A DNA stretch of 64,000 bases. Source: Keguizhuia sedimenti. Its GTDB lineage: Bacteria > Pseudomonadota > Gammaproteobacteria > Burkholderiales > Burkholderiaceae_D. This document shows positions 46,752 through 56,624 of this stretch, piece after piece. Made by a program: the position numbers and the translations under genes. The notes below the pieces were generated by a model, which was not told the DNA's origin, ran no database searches, and saw only the letters and a list, made by a program, of their open reading frames with translations. The stretch lies in the NCBI GenBank assembly GCA_030715135.1, contig JAUYVH010000002.1, positions 310,001-374,000 of the forward strand, in the 5' to 3' direction. Position 1 is the first letter of the stretch; every line of letters starts with the position of its first letter.

Positions 46752-46774
46752 AATCGGCGAAGCCATCCCCATTT
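46747..46774 (+). promoter_or_regulatory. sigma32 heat-shock promoter of htpG
   Basis: CTTGAAA at 46747-46753 and CCCCATTT at 46767-46774 with a 13-base spacer, which matches the E. coli sigma32 consensus essentially exactly. The -35 element overlaps the stop codon of the MocR-type gene. The predicted 5' leader of htpG is about 90 bases. Confidence 0.85.
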
Positions 46775-46873
46775 TCCTGCAAACCTTGACCGTTCATTAA
46801 GCATTTTTAGTTAAGCGTTCGCCCAGCCGCATGGCGACGAATGCGCTCTTATTCACTTACTTTAGAGGTAAAA

Positions 46874-48787
46874 ATGGCTGCATCCGAAAAACAAACCCTA
46901 GGTTTCCAGGCGGAAGTCAAACAGCTTCTGCACCTGATGATCCATTCGCTGTACTCGAACAAGGAAATCTTCCTGCGCGAACTGATCTCCAATGCGTCCG
47001 ACGCGGCTGACAAGCTTCGCTTCGAAGCGATCAACAATGCCGGCCTGTTCGAGAACGATCCGGAACTGAAAATCAAGGTCACCTTCGACAAGGCCGCCCG
47101 CACCATTACTATTTCGGACAATGGCATCGGCATGAACCGCGACGAAGCCATTTCGCATCTCGGCACCATCGCCAAATCCGGCACCAAGGAATTCTTTTCC
47201 AGGCTCTCCGGCGACCAGCAAAAGGACGCCGCCCTGATCGGCCAGTTCGGCGTGGGCTTTTACTCCGGCTTCATTGTCGCCGACAAGATCACCGTGGAAA
47301 CCCGCCGTGCCGGCACGCCCGCCAGTGAAGGCGTGCGCTGGGAATCCGGCGGTGAAGGCGACTTCAGCGTGGAATCCATCGATAAACCAAATCGCGGCAC
47401 CGACATCATCCTGCACCTGCGCGAAGGCGAAGACGAGTTCCTGTCGTCCTGGAAGCTCAAGTCCATCATCCGCCGTTACTCCGACCATATCTCGCTGCCC
47501 ATCCTGATGCAAAAAGAAGAATGGGACGAAGAGAAAAAGGAAACCGTGGTCAAAGATGAATTCGAGACCGTCAACCAAGCCAGCGCGCTCTGGGCGCGCA
47601 GCAAGTCCGACATCACGCCGGAGCAATACACCGAATTCTACAAGCACGTCTCGCATGATTTTTCCGATCCACTGACCTATACGCACAACCGCGTCGAAGG
47701 CCGCAGCGAATACACGCAGCTGCTGTACATCCCGGCCAAGGCGCCGTTCGATTTGTGGGACCGCAACAAGCGCGGCGGCATCAAGCTGTATGTCAAGCGC
47801 GTGTTCATCATGGACGATGCCGAGCAATTGATGCCGGTCTACCTGCGCTTCGTGAAAGGCGTGATCGATTCTGCGGACTTGCCTCTGAACGTCTCGCGTG
47901 AAATCCTGCAGGAGTCGCGCGACGTGAAAGTCATCCGCGAAGGCTCGACCAAGCGCGTGCTGGGCATGCTGGAAGAACTGGCCAATTCCGATGAGCAGGA
48001 ACAGAAGGACAAATACACGAGCTTCTGGACCGAGTTCGGCCAGGTCCTGAAGGAAGGCATAGGCGAAGACCATGCAAACAAGGACCGTATCGCCAAGCTG
48101 CTGCGCTTTGCCTCGACCCATAATGACAGCGACGTGCAAAACGTGTCGTTTGCCGACTATGTCAGCCGCATGAAAGAAGGCCAGGACAAGATTTACTACG
48201 TCACAGGCGAATCCTATACGGCAGCCAAGAACAGCCCGCACCTGGAAATCTTCCGCAAGAAAGGCGTGGAAGTCTTGTTGCTGACCGACCGCGTCGACGA
48301 ATGGATGCTGTCTTTCCTGACCGAATTCGAAGGCAAGGAACTGGTATCGGTCGCCAAGGGCGATCTGGATCTGGGCAAGCTGGAAGATGAAACCGAGAAG
48401 AAGCGCCACGAAGAAACCGAAGCGCAATACAAGGACCTGGTAGAAAAGATGAAGGGCTCGCTGTCCGACAAGGCCAAGGATGTGCGCGTAACCTTCCGCC
48501 TGACCGATTCGCCTGCCTGCCTGGTCGCCGATGAAAATGAACTCTCCGGCAACCTCGTGCGCATGCTGAAAGCGGCGGGTCAACATGCGCCGGAATCCAA
48601 GCCTATCCTGGAAATCAACCCGGATCATGCGCTGGTGCAGCGTCTGAAGTACGAAGAAGCGAAATTCGACGACTGGACGAATATCCTCTTCGACCAGGCC
48701 ATGCTGGCCGAAGGCGGTACGCTGGAAGATCCGGCCGGCTTCGTCAAGCGCCTGAATGAAATGCTGCTGGGACTGGCGACCCGCTGA
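46874..48787 (+). CDS. htpG: chaperone protein HtpG (Hsp90)
   Basis: Bacterial Hsp90 of 637 residues. N-terminal GHKL ATPase: [34 protein letters not shown] and [15 protein letters not shown]. The middle domain and C-terminal dimerisation domain complete a standard-length protein. The start [15 protein letters not shown] at 46874 has AGAGGT upstream, and an earlier in-frame ATG is rejected. It is driven by the sigma32 promoter at 46747-46774. Confidence 0.98.
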   Translation: MAASEKQTLGFQAEVKQLLHLMIHSLYSNKEIFLRELISNASDAADKLRFEAINNAGLFENDPELKIKVTFDKAARTITISDNGIGMNRDEAISHLGTIAKSGTKEFFSRLSGDQQKDAALIGQFGVGFYSGFIVADKITVETRRAGTPASEGVRWESGGEGDFSVESIDKPNRGTDIILHLREGEDEFLSSWKLKSIIRRYSDHISLPILMQKEEWDEEKKETVVKDEFETVNQASALWARSKSDITPEQYTEFYKHVSHDFSDPLTYTHNRVEGRSEYTQLLYIPAKAPFDLWDRNKRGGIKLYVKRVFIMDDAEQLMPVYLRFVKGVIDSADLPLNVSREILQESRDVKVIREGSTKRVLGMLEELANSDEQEQKDKYTSFWTEFGQVLKEGIGEDHANKDRIAKLLRFASTHNDSDVQNVSFADYVSRMKEGQDKIYYVTGESYTAAKNSPHLEIFRKKGVEVLLLTDRVDEWMLSFLTEFEGKELVSVAKGDLDLGKLEDETEKKRHEETEAQYKDLVEKMKGSLSDKAKDVRVTFRLTDSPACLVADENELSGNLVRMLKAAGQHAPESKPILEINPDHALVQRLKYEEAKFDDWTNILFDQAMLAEGGTLEDPAGFVKRLNEMLLGLATR

Positions 48788-48808
48788 TTATTTCTCCATC
48801 CCTTTATG

Positions 48809-48861
48809 CAGGTCTATTTGCATGCCGATGCGGTATGTTCAAATAGGCCTGTTTTTATTTT
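48809..48861 (+). terminator. rho-independent terminator of htpG
   Basis: Long imperfect stem CAGGTCTATTTG / CAAATAGGCCTG, with inner CATGCCG / CGGTATG, ending in TTTTTATTTT. It begins 22 bases after the htpG stop. Confidence 0.8.
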
Positions 48862-48930
48862 GGCCGCATGCAAACCGAGCTTGCATTTAATCCGAAATTG
48901 CATGTTCGCTATTACTGATCTGTTCACTTC

Positions 48931-49425
48931 ATGCCCAAAGCCCCCAACCCTTTGCTGACCGGCTTGCCGTCGGTGCTTGACGGGGAAACCCGCGTACTGA
49001 TTCTGGGCAGCTTTCCCGGCGAAGCCTCGCTGCAAGCGAAGCAGTATTACGCACATCCGCGCAATCAGTTCTGGCGGCTATTGTCGGCCGTGCTGGAGGA
49101 AGACCTGTACGGCTTGCCTTATAAACAACGCCTGACCCGCCTGCGCGCGCATTGCATCGGCCTGTGGGACGTGATCGATGCATGCGAGCGCGAAGGCAGC
49201 CTGGATAGCGCGATCCGCCGTGCGCAGCACAATGACTTCGACGTGCTCAAACATCAATGCCCGAAACTGAAGCGTGTTTGCTTCAATGGCAAGACATCCG
49301 GAAAGTTCGCGCCGCGATTTGCCGCAGCAGGCTTCGAAACCCTGGTGCTACCCTCTTCTTCGCCTGCCAATATGCAACTGAGCTTCGAGCAAAAACTTGC
49401 GGTCTGGCGCGGCATCGCGGGATAA
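48931..49425 (+). CDS. uracil-DNA glycosylase superfamily: DNA-deoxyinosine glycosylase
   Basis: Base-excision repair glycosylase of 164 residues in the UDG superfamily, family 6-like. The motif LILGSFPGEASLQAKQYYAH (shortened) carries the water-activating pocket, NQFWRLL follows, and the C-terminal motif LPSSSPANMQ is the DNA-intercalating loop. This pattern matches hypoxanthine/deoxyinosine glycosylases, which remove deaminated adenine. The next gene starts 9 bases downstream. Confidence 0.85.
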   Translation: MPKAPNPLLTGLPSVLDGETRVLILGSFPGEASLQAKQYYAHPRNQFWRLLSAVLEEDLYGLPYKQRLTRLRAHCIGLWDVIDACEREGSLDSAIRRAQHNDFDVLKHQCPKLKRVCFNGKTSGKFAPRFAAAGFETLVLPSSSPANMQLSFEQKLAVWRGIAG

Positions 49426-49434
49426 TGCCGGGCT

Positions 49435-50253
49435 ATGCTGATCAAACGAAAATCGATTGAAAAAGAGGAGTCTCTCCGCGGGACCAAGCGCGGCGCTCCA
49501 GTCAAACCCGCCCCGCGCAAGCCGAAATATGCACCGGTAACCTTGTCCGAGCAGGACGGTGTGCGCTTTCTGCATTTCGGCACCGAATGGGTGCAAGGCG
49601 CGATGCGCATCCGCAAGCCGGACTGGATCGAACTGGAATATGCGCAGCAGATGATGGCTTGGATGCTGTTCAACGACAAGCCCGGGCAGATCGTGCAGCT
49701 TGGCCTGGGCACCGGCGCGCTGACCAAGTTCTGCTACCGGCAATTTCCTGAATCGCGTGTTACGGCAGTCGAATTGAATCCATCGGTGATCACGATCTGC
49801 CAGTCGATGTTCAAGCTGCCGCCCAACGACGAGCGCCTGTCCGTGATCGAAATGGATGCGCTCGATTTCGTCAACGACCCTGCCCATCACGGACAGATCG
49901 ATGTACTGCAGGTCGATTTGTATGATGCCACTGCGCAGGGGCCCGTGCTGGATACGCCGGATTTCTATGCTGCCTGTGCAGCCTGCCTGTCGCCGGTGGG
50001 CATCATGACGATCAACCTCTTCGGTGCCCACCCGAGCTATGCAAAAAACCTGAAAGCGATGCAGTCCGCTTTCAAGCAGATCATCTGCCTGCCGGAAGTC
50101 CATGAAGGAAATGTCGTGGCACTCGCGTTCAAAACCCCGGTTGCGCTCGACATGACTTTTTTATACGAGGAAGCAGCGCACATCCTGCAAACGACCAGGC
50201 TTCCCGCCAAGTCCTGGGTCAACGGCTTAAAAGCCTGGCAACTGAGCCGCTAA
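49435..50253 (+). CDS. spermidine synthase-like methyltransferase-fold protein
   Basis: 272 residues, Rossmann-fold of the spermine/spermidine synthase group. The cofactor loop is VQLGLGTGALTKFCYRQFP, and acidic residues for the substrate occur in VTAVELNPSV, EMDALDF and VDLYDATAQGP. It has a basic N-terminal extension of about 35 residues. Proteins of this type are common in betaproteobacteria next to other repair or metabolic genes; whether it makes polyamines is unproven. It follows the glycosylase gene by 9 bases. Confidence 0.8.
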   Translation: MLIKRKSIEKEESLRGTKRGAPVKPAPRKPKYAPVTLSEQDGVRFLHFGTEWVQGAMRIRKPDWIELEYAQQMMAWMLFNDKPGQIVQLGLGTGALTKFCYRQFPESRVTAVELNPSVITICQSMFKLPPNDERLSVIEMDALDFVNDPAHHGQIDVLQVDLYDATAQGPVLDTPDFYAACAACLSPVGIMTINLFGAHPSYAKNLKAMQSAFKQIICLPEVHEGNVVALAFKTPVALDMTFLYEEAAHILQTTRLPAKSWVNGLKAWQLSR

Positions 50254-50297
50254 AATGTTTGCATACGCCGGCAGGAGTATGGTTAGAATAGCCCGAT

Positions 50298-52100
50298 ATG
50301 TCAGCCAAACCCGCCACCATGCATAAGCCCGCCGCGAAGACGCTCGACCTGCAGCAGATCTTCACCTGGCTGCTTGCTGACGGAGTGATTGAAAAAGCGG
50401 AGGCAAAGGCGCATTACAACCAGGCGCAAGGCATATTGCGCAGCAGCCCGGTTTCCATGCATCCGCTGGTGGCGGTGGCACAGTGCAAGCTGCACTCCGC
50501 ACAGCCGCCGCACAAGCCCATCACGCTGGACTGGCTGACCGAATGGATGGCCGGCAAGGTCAGGCTGCCGTTCTTTCGTATCGATCCTCTGAAGATCGAC
50601 TTCACCCGTGTCGCGGATGTGATGTCGGCAACCTATGCGGCACGTTTCAATATTCTGCCAGTCGAACTGAATGCAACCGAACTGACGATCGCCACCGCCG
50701 AACCCAATGTCGTCGAGTGGGAGGCTGAAATCTCGAAGATTTCTCGCCGCAACATCAAGCTGGTGATCGCCAATCCGCTGGAAATCTCGCAATACATTTC
50801 ACAGTTTTTTTCACTGGCGAAATCGATCAAGAGCGCCAGCAAGGCCAGCGGACAGGATCTGTCGCTGCGCAATAATTTCGAGCAGCTGGTCGAACTCGGC
50901 AAGTCGAACAAGCAGTTCGACGCCAACGATCAGCACATCATCAACATCGTCGACTGGCTGTGGCAATACGCATTCGAACAGCGCGCCTCCGACATTCACC
51001 TGGAACCCAAGCGGGACATCGGCGTCGTGCGCTTTCGTATCGACGGCGTGCTGCACCAGGTTTATCAGGTGCCGGCCGCGGTGATGATCGCGATGACCGC
51101 ACGCATCAAGCTTCTGGGACGCATGGACGTGATCGAAAAGCGCCGTCCGCAGGACGGGCGCATCAAGACGCGCATGCAGAACGAACAGGAAATCGAATTG
51201 CGACTATCGACCTTGCCGACCGCGTTCGGCGAAAAACTGGTCATGCGTATCTTCGATCCGGAAGTCGTGGTCAAGACCTTGCCCGAGCTGGGTTTCCCGC
51301 CGGACGATGCGGCGCGCTGGGACCACCTCACTGCCCGTCCGCACGGCATTATCCTGGTAACAGGACCGACCGGCTCCGGGAAGACCACGACCTTGTACAC
51401 GACGCTCAAGGCGCTTGCCACGTCTGAAGTGAATGTATGCACCGTGGAAGACCCGATTGAAATGGTCGAAGCCTCCTTCAACCAGATGCAGGTGCAGCAC
51501 GGCATCGACTTATCGTTTGCCGACGGCGTTCGTTCCCTGATGCGGCAGGACCCCGACATCATCATGGTCGGCGAGATCCGCGACCTGGAAACGGCCGAGA
51601 TGGCGATCCAGGCCGCGCTGACTGGCCATCTGGTACTGTCGACGCTGCATACTAACGACGCGCCCTCGGCAGTCATGCGTCTGCTGGAGCTTGGCGTCCC
51701 GTATTACCTGCTGGAAGCCACGCTGATCGGCATTATGGCGCAACGCCTGGTCAGGACCCTCTGCCCTGCTTGCAAGGCACCGGACGGCGAACTGATGGAC
51801 GACATCTGGCAGAGTCTCGCCGGTGACTGGAAGATCGACAAGCCAAAAACCATCTACCGCCCGGTCGGCTGCCCGGAATGCCGCCAGACCGGTTACCGCG
51901 GCCGCACCGGCCTGTATGAGCTGCTGACGGTCACGCAGACGTTTTCCAAGATGATCCAGCCGGAAACCGATATCCATCTGCTGCAAAAACAAAGTATTGC
52001 CGATGGCATGAAGCCCTTGCGGATTGCCGGTGCCCTGAAGATCGTTGAAGGCGTCACGACGGCAGAAGAAGTGCTGAAGGTCACTTCCGCTCTTACCTGA
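50298..52100 (+). CDS. GspE/PulE/PilB family secretion ATPase
   Basis: 600 residues. An N-terminal MshEN-like domain (about 60-180) and GspE core with Walker A GPTGSGKTTTLYTTLKAL (near residue 355), the Asp/His boxes, and Walker B IIMVGEIRDLETAE. A C-terminal Cys motif CPACKAP...CPECRQTGYRGRTGLYELL binds zinc, as in GspE/PulE. It powers a type II secretion or type IV pilus system; no other gsp or pil genes are in the window. Confidence 0.92.
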   Translation: MSAKPATMHKPAAKTLDLQQIFTWLLADGVIEKAEAKAHYNQAQGILRSSPVSMHPLVAVAQCKLHSAQPPHKPITLDWLTEWMAGKVRLPFFRIDPLKIDFTRVADVMSATYAARFNILPVELNATELTIATAEPNVVEWEAEISKISRRNIKLVIANPLEISQYISQFFSLAKSIKSASKASGQDLSLRNNFEQLVELGKSNKQFDANDQHIINIVDWLWQYAFEQRASDIHLEPKRDIGVVRFRIDGVLHQVYQVPAAVMIAMTARIKLLGRMDVIEKRRPQDGRIKTRMQNEQEIELRLSTLPTAFGEKLVMRIFDPEVVVKTLPELGFPPDDAARWDHLTARPHGIILVTGPTGSGKTTTLYTTLKALATSEVNVCTVEDPIEMVEASFNQMQVQHGIDLSFADGVRSLMRQDPDIIMVGEIRDLETAEMAIQAALTGHLVLSTLHTNDAPSAVMRLLELGVPYYLLEATLIGIMAQRLVRTLCPACKAPDGELMDDIWQSLAGDWKIDKPKTIYRPVGCPECRQTGYRGRTGLYELLTVTQTFSKMIQPETDIHLLQKQSIADGMKPLRIAGALKIVEGVTTAEEVLKVTSALT

Positions 52101-52478
52101 ATCTATTTACCCTGAGAAACTGGCAGATCGGCACCCTGGGTTGCGCAGGCAATCATGGTGATACGCAGCTAACCCCTGAATTTTTCACTACTGAAAATTC
52201 GTATCGTCACGTATTGACATACGTCAAGAATGAGAAATTTAAATAGCGATTTTGGCTGGAATTTGAGTGGCTATTTAATTCGAAATATCGTTTAATGGTG
52301 CTTTTAAAATGTAACATTAAAAAGTAATCAATAATCAACAATGATTTAACCTAAAATCGAGGTTAAAACATTCATCTCGTCCTTGCAAATACGTGGAACG
52401 ACCTGATGAGTAGTCTTGATTGCTTACTGATTCTTGGTTAAAGTTCGGCAAAAAATGCCAGCCTTTTCTCTTTCAATG
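52101..52478. other. AT-rich intergenic region
   Basis: 378 bases between the convergent GspE-like and MarR-type genes; no gene was found. It holds a perfect inverted repeat ACGTAT-TGAC-ATACGT at 52209-52224. The base composition is clearly more AT-rich than the flanking genes. Confidence 0.45.
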
Positions 52479-52838
52479 TCACCCTTTGGCGGCTTTCAGC
52501 AGGCACTTCGACAGCTTGTCGAAATGTATCAGCGCAGCTTGCGTCAGATCGATTTGCTTGCGCCGGGCATCTTCAGTTTCGGAGAGCATGATCCAGCCTT
52601 TTTCACGCATTGATTTGAGCCTGCCATGAATGGTTGCGGGCGACCCCAGCTCCTGTTTAGCCATCATGTCCCGGACGGAAAGCCGTTCCTGCTCCTGGCT
52701 CGCGCGCGCGACCAATTCCAGTATGCGTTCTTCAAGCGGTTCCAGAGGCGGCAACGAGGGCATGCCGCGAATCGCTTCGGCCAATTGCAGGAAGCGCAAA
52801 TAGATGTCAGCCGGACGTGTTGCAGATTTCTTAACCAT
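52479..52838 (-). CDS. MarR-type winged-helix transcriptional regulator
   Basis: 119 residues with a winged-helix fold: LEERILELVARASQEQERLS, VRDMMAKQELGSPATIHGRL (recognition helix) and KSMREKGWIMLSETEDARRK with the beta wing. It would bind DNA as a dimer and often controls the divergent gene, here the MASE1-like membrane protein starting 127 bases away. No ligand is evident. Confidence 0.8.
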   Translation of the reverse strand: MVKKSATRPADIYLRFLQLAEAIRGMPSLPPLEPLEERILELVARASQEQERLSVRDMMAKQELGSPATIHGRLKSMREKGWIMLSETEDARRKQIDLTQAALIHFDKLSKCLLKAAKG

Positions 52839-52964
52839 ATACGTTGCAGAGTGAGTATTACTATTTAGTTATATAAGACTTTAGCTTAATTTAGAACTGC
52901 GTGCTAGATTTTATAGCGATTTAATAGCCATTCCGCCCCACCGGATAGCCAAGCCACAATTGTA

Positions 52965-53501
52965 ATGTTTATTTTAATGACGGCCACTTCGGCCATATTG
53001 TTTTTCCTCGTATCTCAACTCAACGATTTCCTTTTTTACAACGAAGATTTTGAATTCACGGTTGGAGTTGGCTGGATATACCTGCCTGCCGGAATGCGGC
53101 TTTTGTGCACATTGCTGTTTGGCGGTGCCGGCGCAGTCGGGATATTCCTTACCGCCCTATACGTTTCCTTTTTTACCTATTTCCCCGATGATCCGATGCG
53201 GGCTTTAGCCGGCAGCATTGCCTCAGCCTTGGCACCCTATCTAACTTACCTGTTTGCACAAAAGGCATATGGATTAAAAACAAGCCTGGTGAATTTGAAT
53301 GCACAGCGGCTTTTTCTCCTGACCATGCTTTTTTCGGTTGCCGGTCCATCCATACTCAATCTATGGCTCCTTTTGATCGGGCGCGACCTGGGAATGGACA
53401 TTTTCGTGATGATGACTGGCGACTTCGTCGGTTCGATGATCCTTATTTATACATTCAAGCTGATCTTGTCGTTTGTCCCCGTGAAATCTCCGCGGCAATG
53501 A
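52965..53501 (+). CDS. MASE1-like integral membrane protein
   Basis: 178 residues, strongly hydrophobic, with about five membrane segments, for example MTATSAILFFLVSQLNDFLF, LLCTLLFGGAGAVGIFLTAL and VMMTGDFVGSMILIYTFKLI. The WIYLPAGMRLLCTLLFGG pattern and GDFVGSMIL ending resemble the MASE1 sensor domain, but no signalling domain is attached. It diverges from the MarR-type regulator gene and may be its target. The function is not known. Confidence 0.65.
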   Translation: MFILMTATSAILFFLVSQLNDFLFYNEDFEFTVGVGWIYLPAGMRLLCTLLFGGAGAVGIFLTALYVSFFTYFPDDPMRALAGSIASALAPYLTYLFAQKAYGLKTSLVNLNAQRLFLLTMLFSVAGPSILNLWLLLIGRDLGMDIFVMMTGDFVGSMILIYTFKLILSFVPVKSPRQ

Positions 53502-53793
53502 ACATTCCGAATGTGCAGCTCTGTAACTTATGGGCATGAATCTTAACTTACAAGCTGGCAAATCGCCAGAAATTCGTTAGCAATCTGCTACGTTGATCGG
53601 CAGGGCAACAACAGTCAGTTATCCGAGGAAACGAAAGAAATTGAGTAACGGCAGGGTCAAAACTTGCCAGTTTCTTCCCTGTCCCATTTTCATTAACCGT
53701 GCTGGATACCCCCCAAAGCTCAGAAGCATTGCCGGTTCAGCCAAAGCCAGCACAGGCTGTTTCACTGCCATTGCCTTGGCACCTCCATCAACT

Positions 53794-55200
53794 TTACAGC
53801 GCCGCCAGCACATTCTTCAGACAACTTTCGCAGACGGACGTGGCCTGCTCCATGGAGTCCGCTTCGGTATAGCAACGCAATTCCGGGGCATTGCCGGATG
53901 GACGCAAATGGACGATCAATTGCGATGCAAACGTCACGCGCAAGCCATCTGTTTCGTCGATATGCAGAATACTGTCTGCACCGGCTGCACAAACTTTCGC
54001 CAGGAGGCCGGCATCATTTTTCAGACTATCGATGAATGCACGGCTTTTTTCAGGTGGAATATTCTGCAGGCGGTCGCTTGCGGTAAAGCGGCGTGGCAGA
54101 TCACGCGTCAGTTCCGACATGCGGCAATTGTTCTCCTTCATCAGGCACAACAAGGAAAGGATCGGCAGCAGCGCATCGCGTGTTGGCAACGCGGACAAGG
54201 CTTTCCCATGTCGTCCCACCGCGCTGCCGAGCAGCAAGCCGCCGTTGGCTTCATAGCCCACTACGCCGGCCTGCCCTTTTGCAACGGCAGCCGTCATTGC
54301 CTCGATGACATAAGGCGAACCGATACGGGTGCGAAGGACTTTCATGAAGCTGCCGCTTCGTTCTGCCGCAGTGTTGCTGCTGACCGGCGTCACAACCACC
54401 TGTGCTTTCAAAAACTGGGCGCACAAGAGTCCGACAATATCACCGCGCAGCCATGAGCCTTTTTCATCGGCAATAAGCGGCCGGTCGGCATCGCCATCGG
54501 TCGACACCAGGGCATCGAACCTATGCTCGGACGCCCAGGCGCGCGCCTGCTCGACATCCTCGGCACGCACCGCTTCAGTGTCGATCGGCACAAACACATC
54601 GGTCCTGCCCAGCGAGACTACTTTTGCGTCCAGCGCTTGGAGAACCTCGCGCAGGATATCCCGTGCAACACTGGAATGCTCGTACACCGCGACCGTCAGC
54701 CCGGACAAGGTTCCGGCACCGAAAAAGTCGACGTAGCGGCGCACATAGGCCTGCCGTGCAAGAGGGAAGGCTTCCGGCAAAGCCGGCAGCGCGATGGAAT
54801 CCGGCAAATCCACGGTTGCTGCGGAAATCGCCTCTTCATCGGCCTTGGATATTTCGCCTTCAGCGCGGTAAAACTTGATGCCGTTGCGGTCATAAGGAAT
54901 GTGGCTGCCGGTAATGACGATGGCCGGTGCCTGCATCCATGATGCAAAGCATGCCACTGCAGGGGTAGGCAGGCTCCCGACATAGAGCGGCTCACGCCCG
55001 GTGTCCTTGATGGCGGCAGCACATGCGGCGGCGATACGCGGACTGCTTGGCCTCAAGTCATGGCCCAGGATGACCTTGTCGGCATCGCTGGCGATGGCCT
55101 GCATGAATGCCATGACATAGGCATAACAGGTTTCATCCGTCATCTGCACGACCGGGCCGCGAATCCCGCTGGTGCCGAACCGTACCCCGGTTCGATCCAT
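53794..55200 (-). CDS. phosphohexomutase (phosphomannomutase/phosphoglucomutase)
   Basis: 468 residues of the alpha-D-phosphohexomutase superfamily. N-terminal MDRTGVRFGTSGIRGPVVQM, the phosphoserine loop VITGSHIPYDRNGIKFYR, metal-binding STDGDADRPLIAD, the sugar-binding loop of domain 3, and the C-terminal phosphate-binding RPSGNAPELRCYTE. The TGSHIPYDRNG loop marks a subgroup distinct from the TASHNP enzymes. It would make mannose-1-phosphate or glucose-1-phosphate for exopolysaccharide or LPS sugars, which fits galE about 9 kb away. The start 55200 has GGAG upstream; one in-frame start lies 27 bases earlier. Confidence 0.9.
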   Translation of the reverse strand: MDRTGVRFGTSGIRGPVVQMTDETCYAYVMAFMQAIASDADKVILGHDLRPSSPRIAAACAAAIKDTGREPLYVGSLPTPAVACFASWMQAPAIVITGSHIPYDRNGIKFYRAEGEISKADEEAISAATVDLPDSIALPALPEAFPLARQAYVRRYVDFFGAGTLSGLTVAVYEHSSVARDILREVLQALDAKVVSLGRTDVFVPIDTEAVRAEDVEQARAWASEHRFDALVSTDGDADRPLIADEKGSWLRGDIVGLLCAQFLKAQVVVTPVSSNTAAERSGSFMKVLRTRIGSPYVIEAMTAAVAKGQAGVVGYEANGGLLLGSAVGRHGKALSALPTRDALLPILSLLCLMKENNCRMSELTRDLPRRFTASDRLQNIPPEKSRAFIDSLKNDAGLLAKVCAAGADSILHIDETDGLRVTFASQLIVHLRPSGNAPELRCYTEADSMEQATSVCESCLKNVLAAL

Positions 55201-55386
55201 GATGTCTCCAATCCGGTACGAAGCCATGTCCTTATTCCCCCCTGCTCCTGCGTTGATGCGTGTCCATCACAATATTATGTGGCGGATGAGACGTTCATTC
55301 ATTGCGCCTGGCTGAATGATTGCAGAAAAGCGCATGCACCGATGGTCTTTTCTGCGCCAGCCATCTCAAAGAGCAAACCCCGTTTG

Positions 55387-56481
55387 CTAGAAATCAATGA
55401 CAATCCCGGCGCTCACGATCCCGTAGTGCTTGTCAAACCGCCTTGCCGTGAAGGTGTTATAGGCCAGCGGTATCTCGCCGACAAACTGGTTGCTCATATA
55501 CTGGCCGCGCCCGAACAGCGAGACATTCTTCAGCACCCGGTAAGCAATTTCTCCCACCACGACATGATTGCTCTTGTACGCGCTGCCTCCCCGCCTTTCA
55601 ATGATATCGTCGATATCGTCGCGGTTCAGGCGCTGGTACTGGTAACCGGCCCTGATCTGCCATGGGCCGCCGGTCCATTTCCCGGAAAAGCCGGCATGCA
55701 GATACCTGGCTTTGTATTCGGTTTCGCCATACACGTCGACACCAAAGGCGCTGTTGCGCAGTGCAAAGCGCTCAACGACGACGCTCGCGCCGCAGGGTTC
55801 TGCAAGAGTGCCGACCACTTTATCGCGGCCGAACGCAAGATTGTAATTGCAGCCGTCACGCGAGGCGGTGCCAGAGATCGAATCGATTTCCGTCTCGCTG
55901 ACGCCCGCACCGGCAAAAGCGGTCACTTCCATGGAGTCCCGGACCGGCCACGAGGCGATCAGGTCGAACTGGACTTGCCTGTCCTCGCCGTCCTGCACAT
56001 TCACGGAGTCGAGCGTCACGCCTTGTACGCGAGTCGGCGAAGTCTTGCTCAGATTGTCTGCCGAATTGCCCCACAAGCCAAGCCGTACCGCCATGGCTGG
56101 ACGAACGCCCAGCGCATCGAACAGCTTGTACTGCGCACCAATTTGCCAGCTGTCGAGCTCACCCTCATCCTGCCGGTAATCGATGCGCCGTTTCCACAGC
56201 GCGCCATCCAGCCACAAAGACGGGGTAAGGGCGACGCCGCCGCGGATATGCGCGCCGTGGTAGTCGCCTACGTTCGTCCCGGCAAATTCCTCGTCATTGT
56301 CGCGGATATCGAATATATCGACCGTGCTGTTCATCACATCGTAGCTAGCCTCGATCTCGAAGCTTCCCGGCGTTGTTTTCTTGTTGGCGGTAAGGAGTGC
56401 GTCCAGCGGCGCTGCATGGGCAACCGACATGGATAAGATGCTGCCGGCGGCAAGAAGGGAAAACAGTACTGATTTTTTCAT
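55387..56481 (-). CDS. outer-membrane beta-barrel protein of unknown function (YfaZ-like)
   Basis: 364 residues after start at 56481 (MKKSVLFSLLAAGSILSM with signal peptide ending AHA-APL). The mature part alternates hydrophobic and polar residues in a beta-barrel manner (DGALWKRRIDYRQDEGELDSW) and ends in VIDF, with C-terminal Phe, as required for BAM-dependent insertion. The block SFEIEASYDVMNSTVDIFDI resembles the YfaZ/OprF-like group only loosely. The upstream gene on the same strand encodes a poly-Gly lipoprotein. Confidence 0.7.
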   Translation of the reverse strand: MKKSVLFSLLAAGSILSMSVAHAAPLDALLTANKKTTPGSFEIEASYDVMNSTVDIFDIRDNDEEFAGTNVGDYHGAHIRGGVALTPSLWLDGALWKRRIDYRQDEGELDSWQIGAQYKLFDALGVRPAMAVRLGLWGNSADNLSKTSPTRVQGVTLDSVNVQDGEDRQVQFDLIASWPVRDSMEVTAFAGAGVSETEIDSISGTASRDGCNYNLAFGRDKVVGTLAEPCGASVVVERFALRNSAFGVDVYGETEYKARYLHAGFSGKWTGGPWQIRAGYQYQRLNRDDIDDIIERRGGSAYKSNHVVVGEIAYRVLKNVSLFGRGQYMSNQFVGEIPLAYNTFTARRFDKHYGIVSAGIVIDF

Positions 56482-56548
56482 GGCATTGCCTGTACTAAAA
56501 AACATGTTCATTGCGCGTATGCGTCGTGCATTCCGCGGATGGTTAACG

Positions 56549-56574
56549 AAAAAAGAGCGGCTGTTAAGCCGCTC
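56549..56574 (-). terminator. rho-independent terminator of the lipoprotein gene
   Basis: Minus-strand stem GAGCGGCT / AGCCGCTC with loop TAAC, followed by TTTTTT. It follows the lipoprotein stop (56625) by about 50 bases and lies upstream of the beta-barrel gene, so the two genes have separate transcripts. Confidence 0.85.
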
Positions 56575-56624
56575 GGAACAATTACCGGTTAATTATTATT
56601 GGTTATCTCACCAGGCAGGCTCGA

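Noticed and set aside
46898-48628. 576-codon open frame on the minus strand inside htpG
   Set aside because: Shadow frame opposite a strongly conserved Hsp90 gene; no known domain and no start signals.
55060-56436. 458-codon plus-strand open frame across the beta-barrel gene
   Set aside because: Antisense shadow of the phosphohexomutase and barrel genes; the minus-strand frames have signal peptide, family motifs and proper starts.
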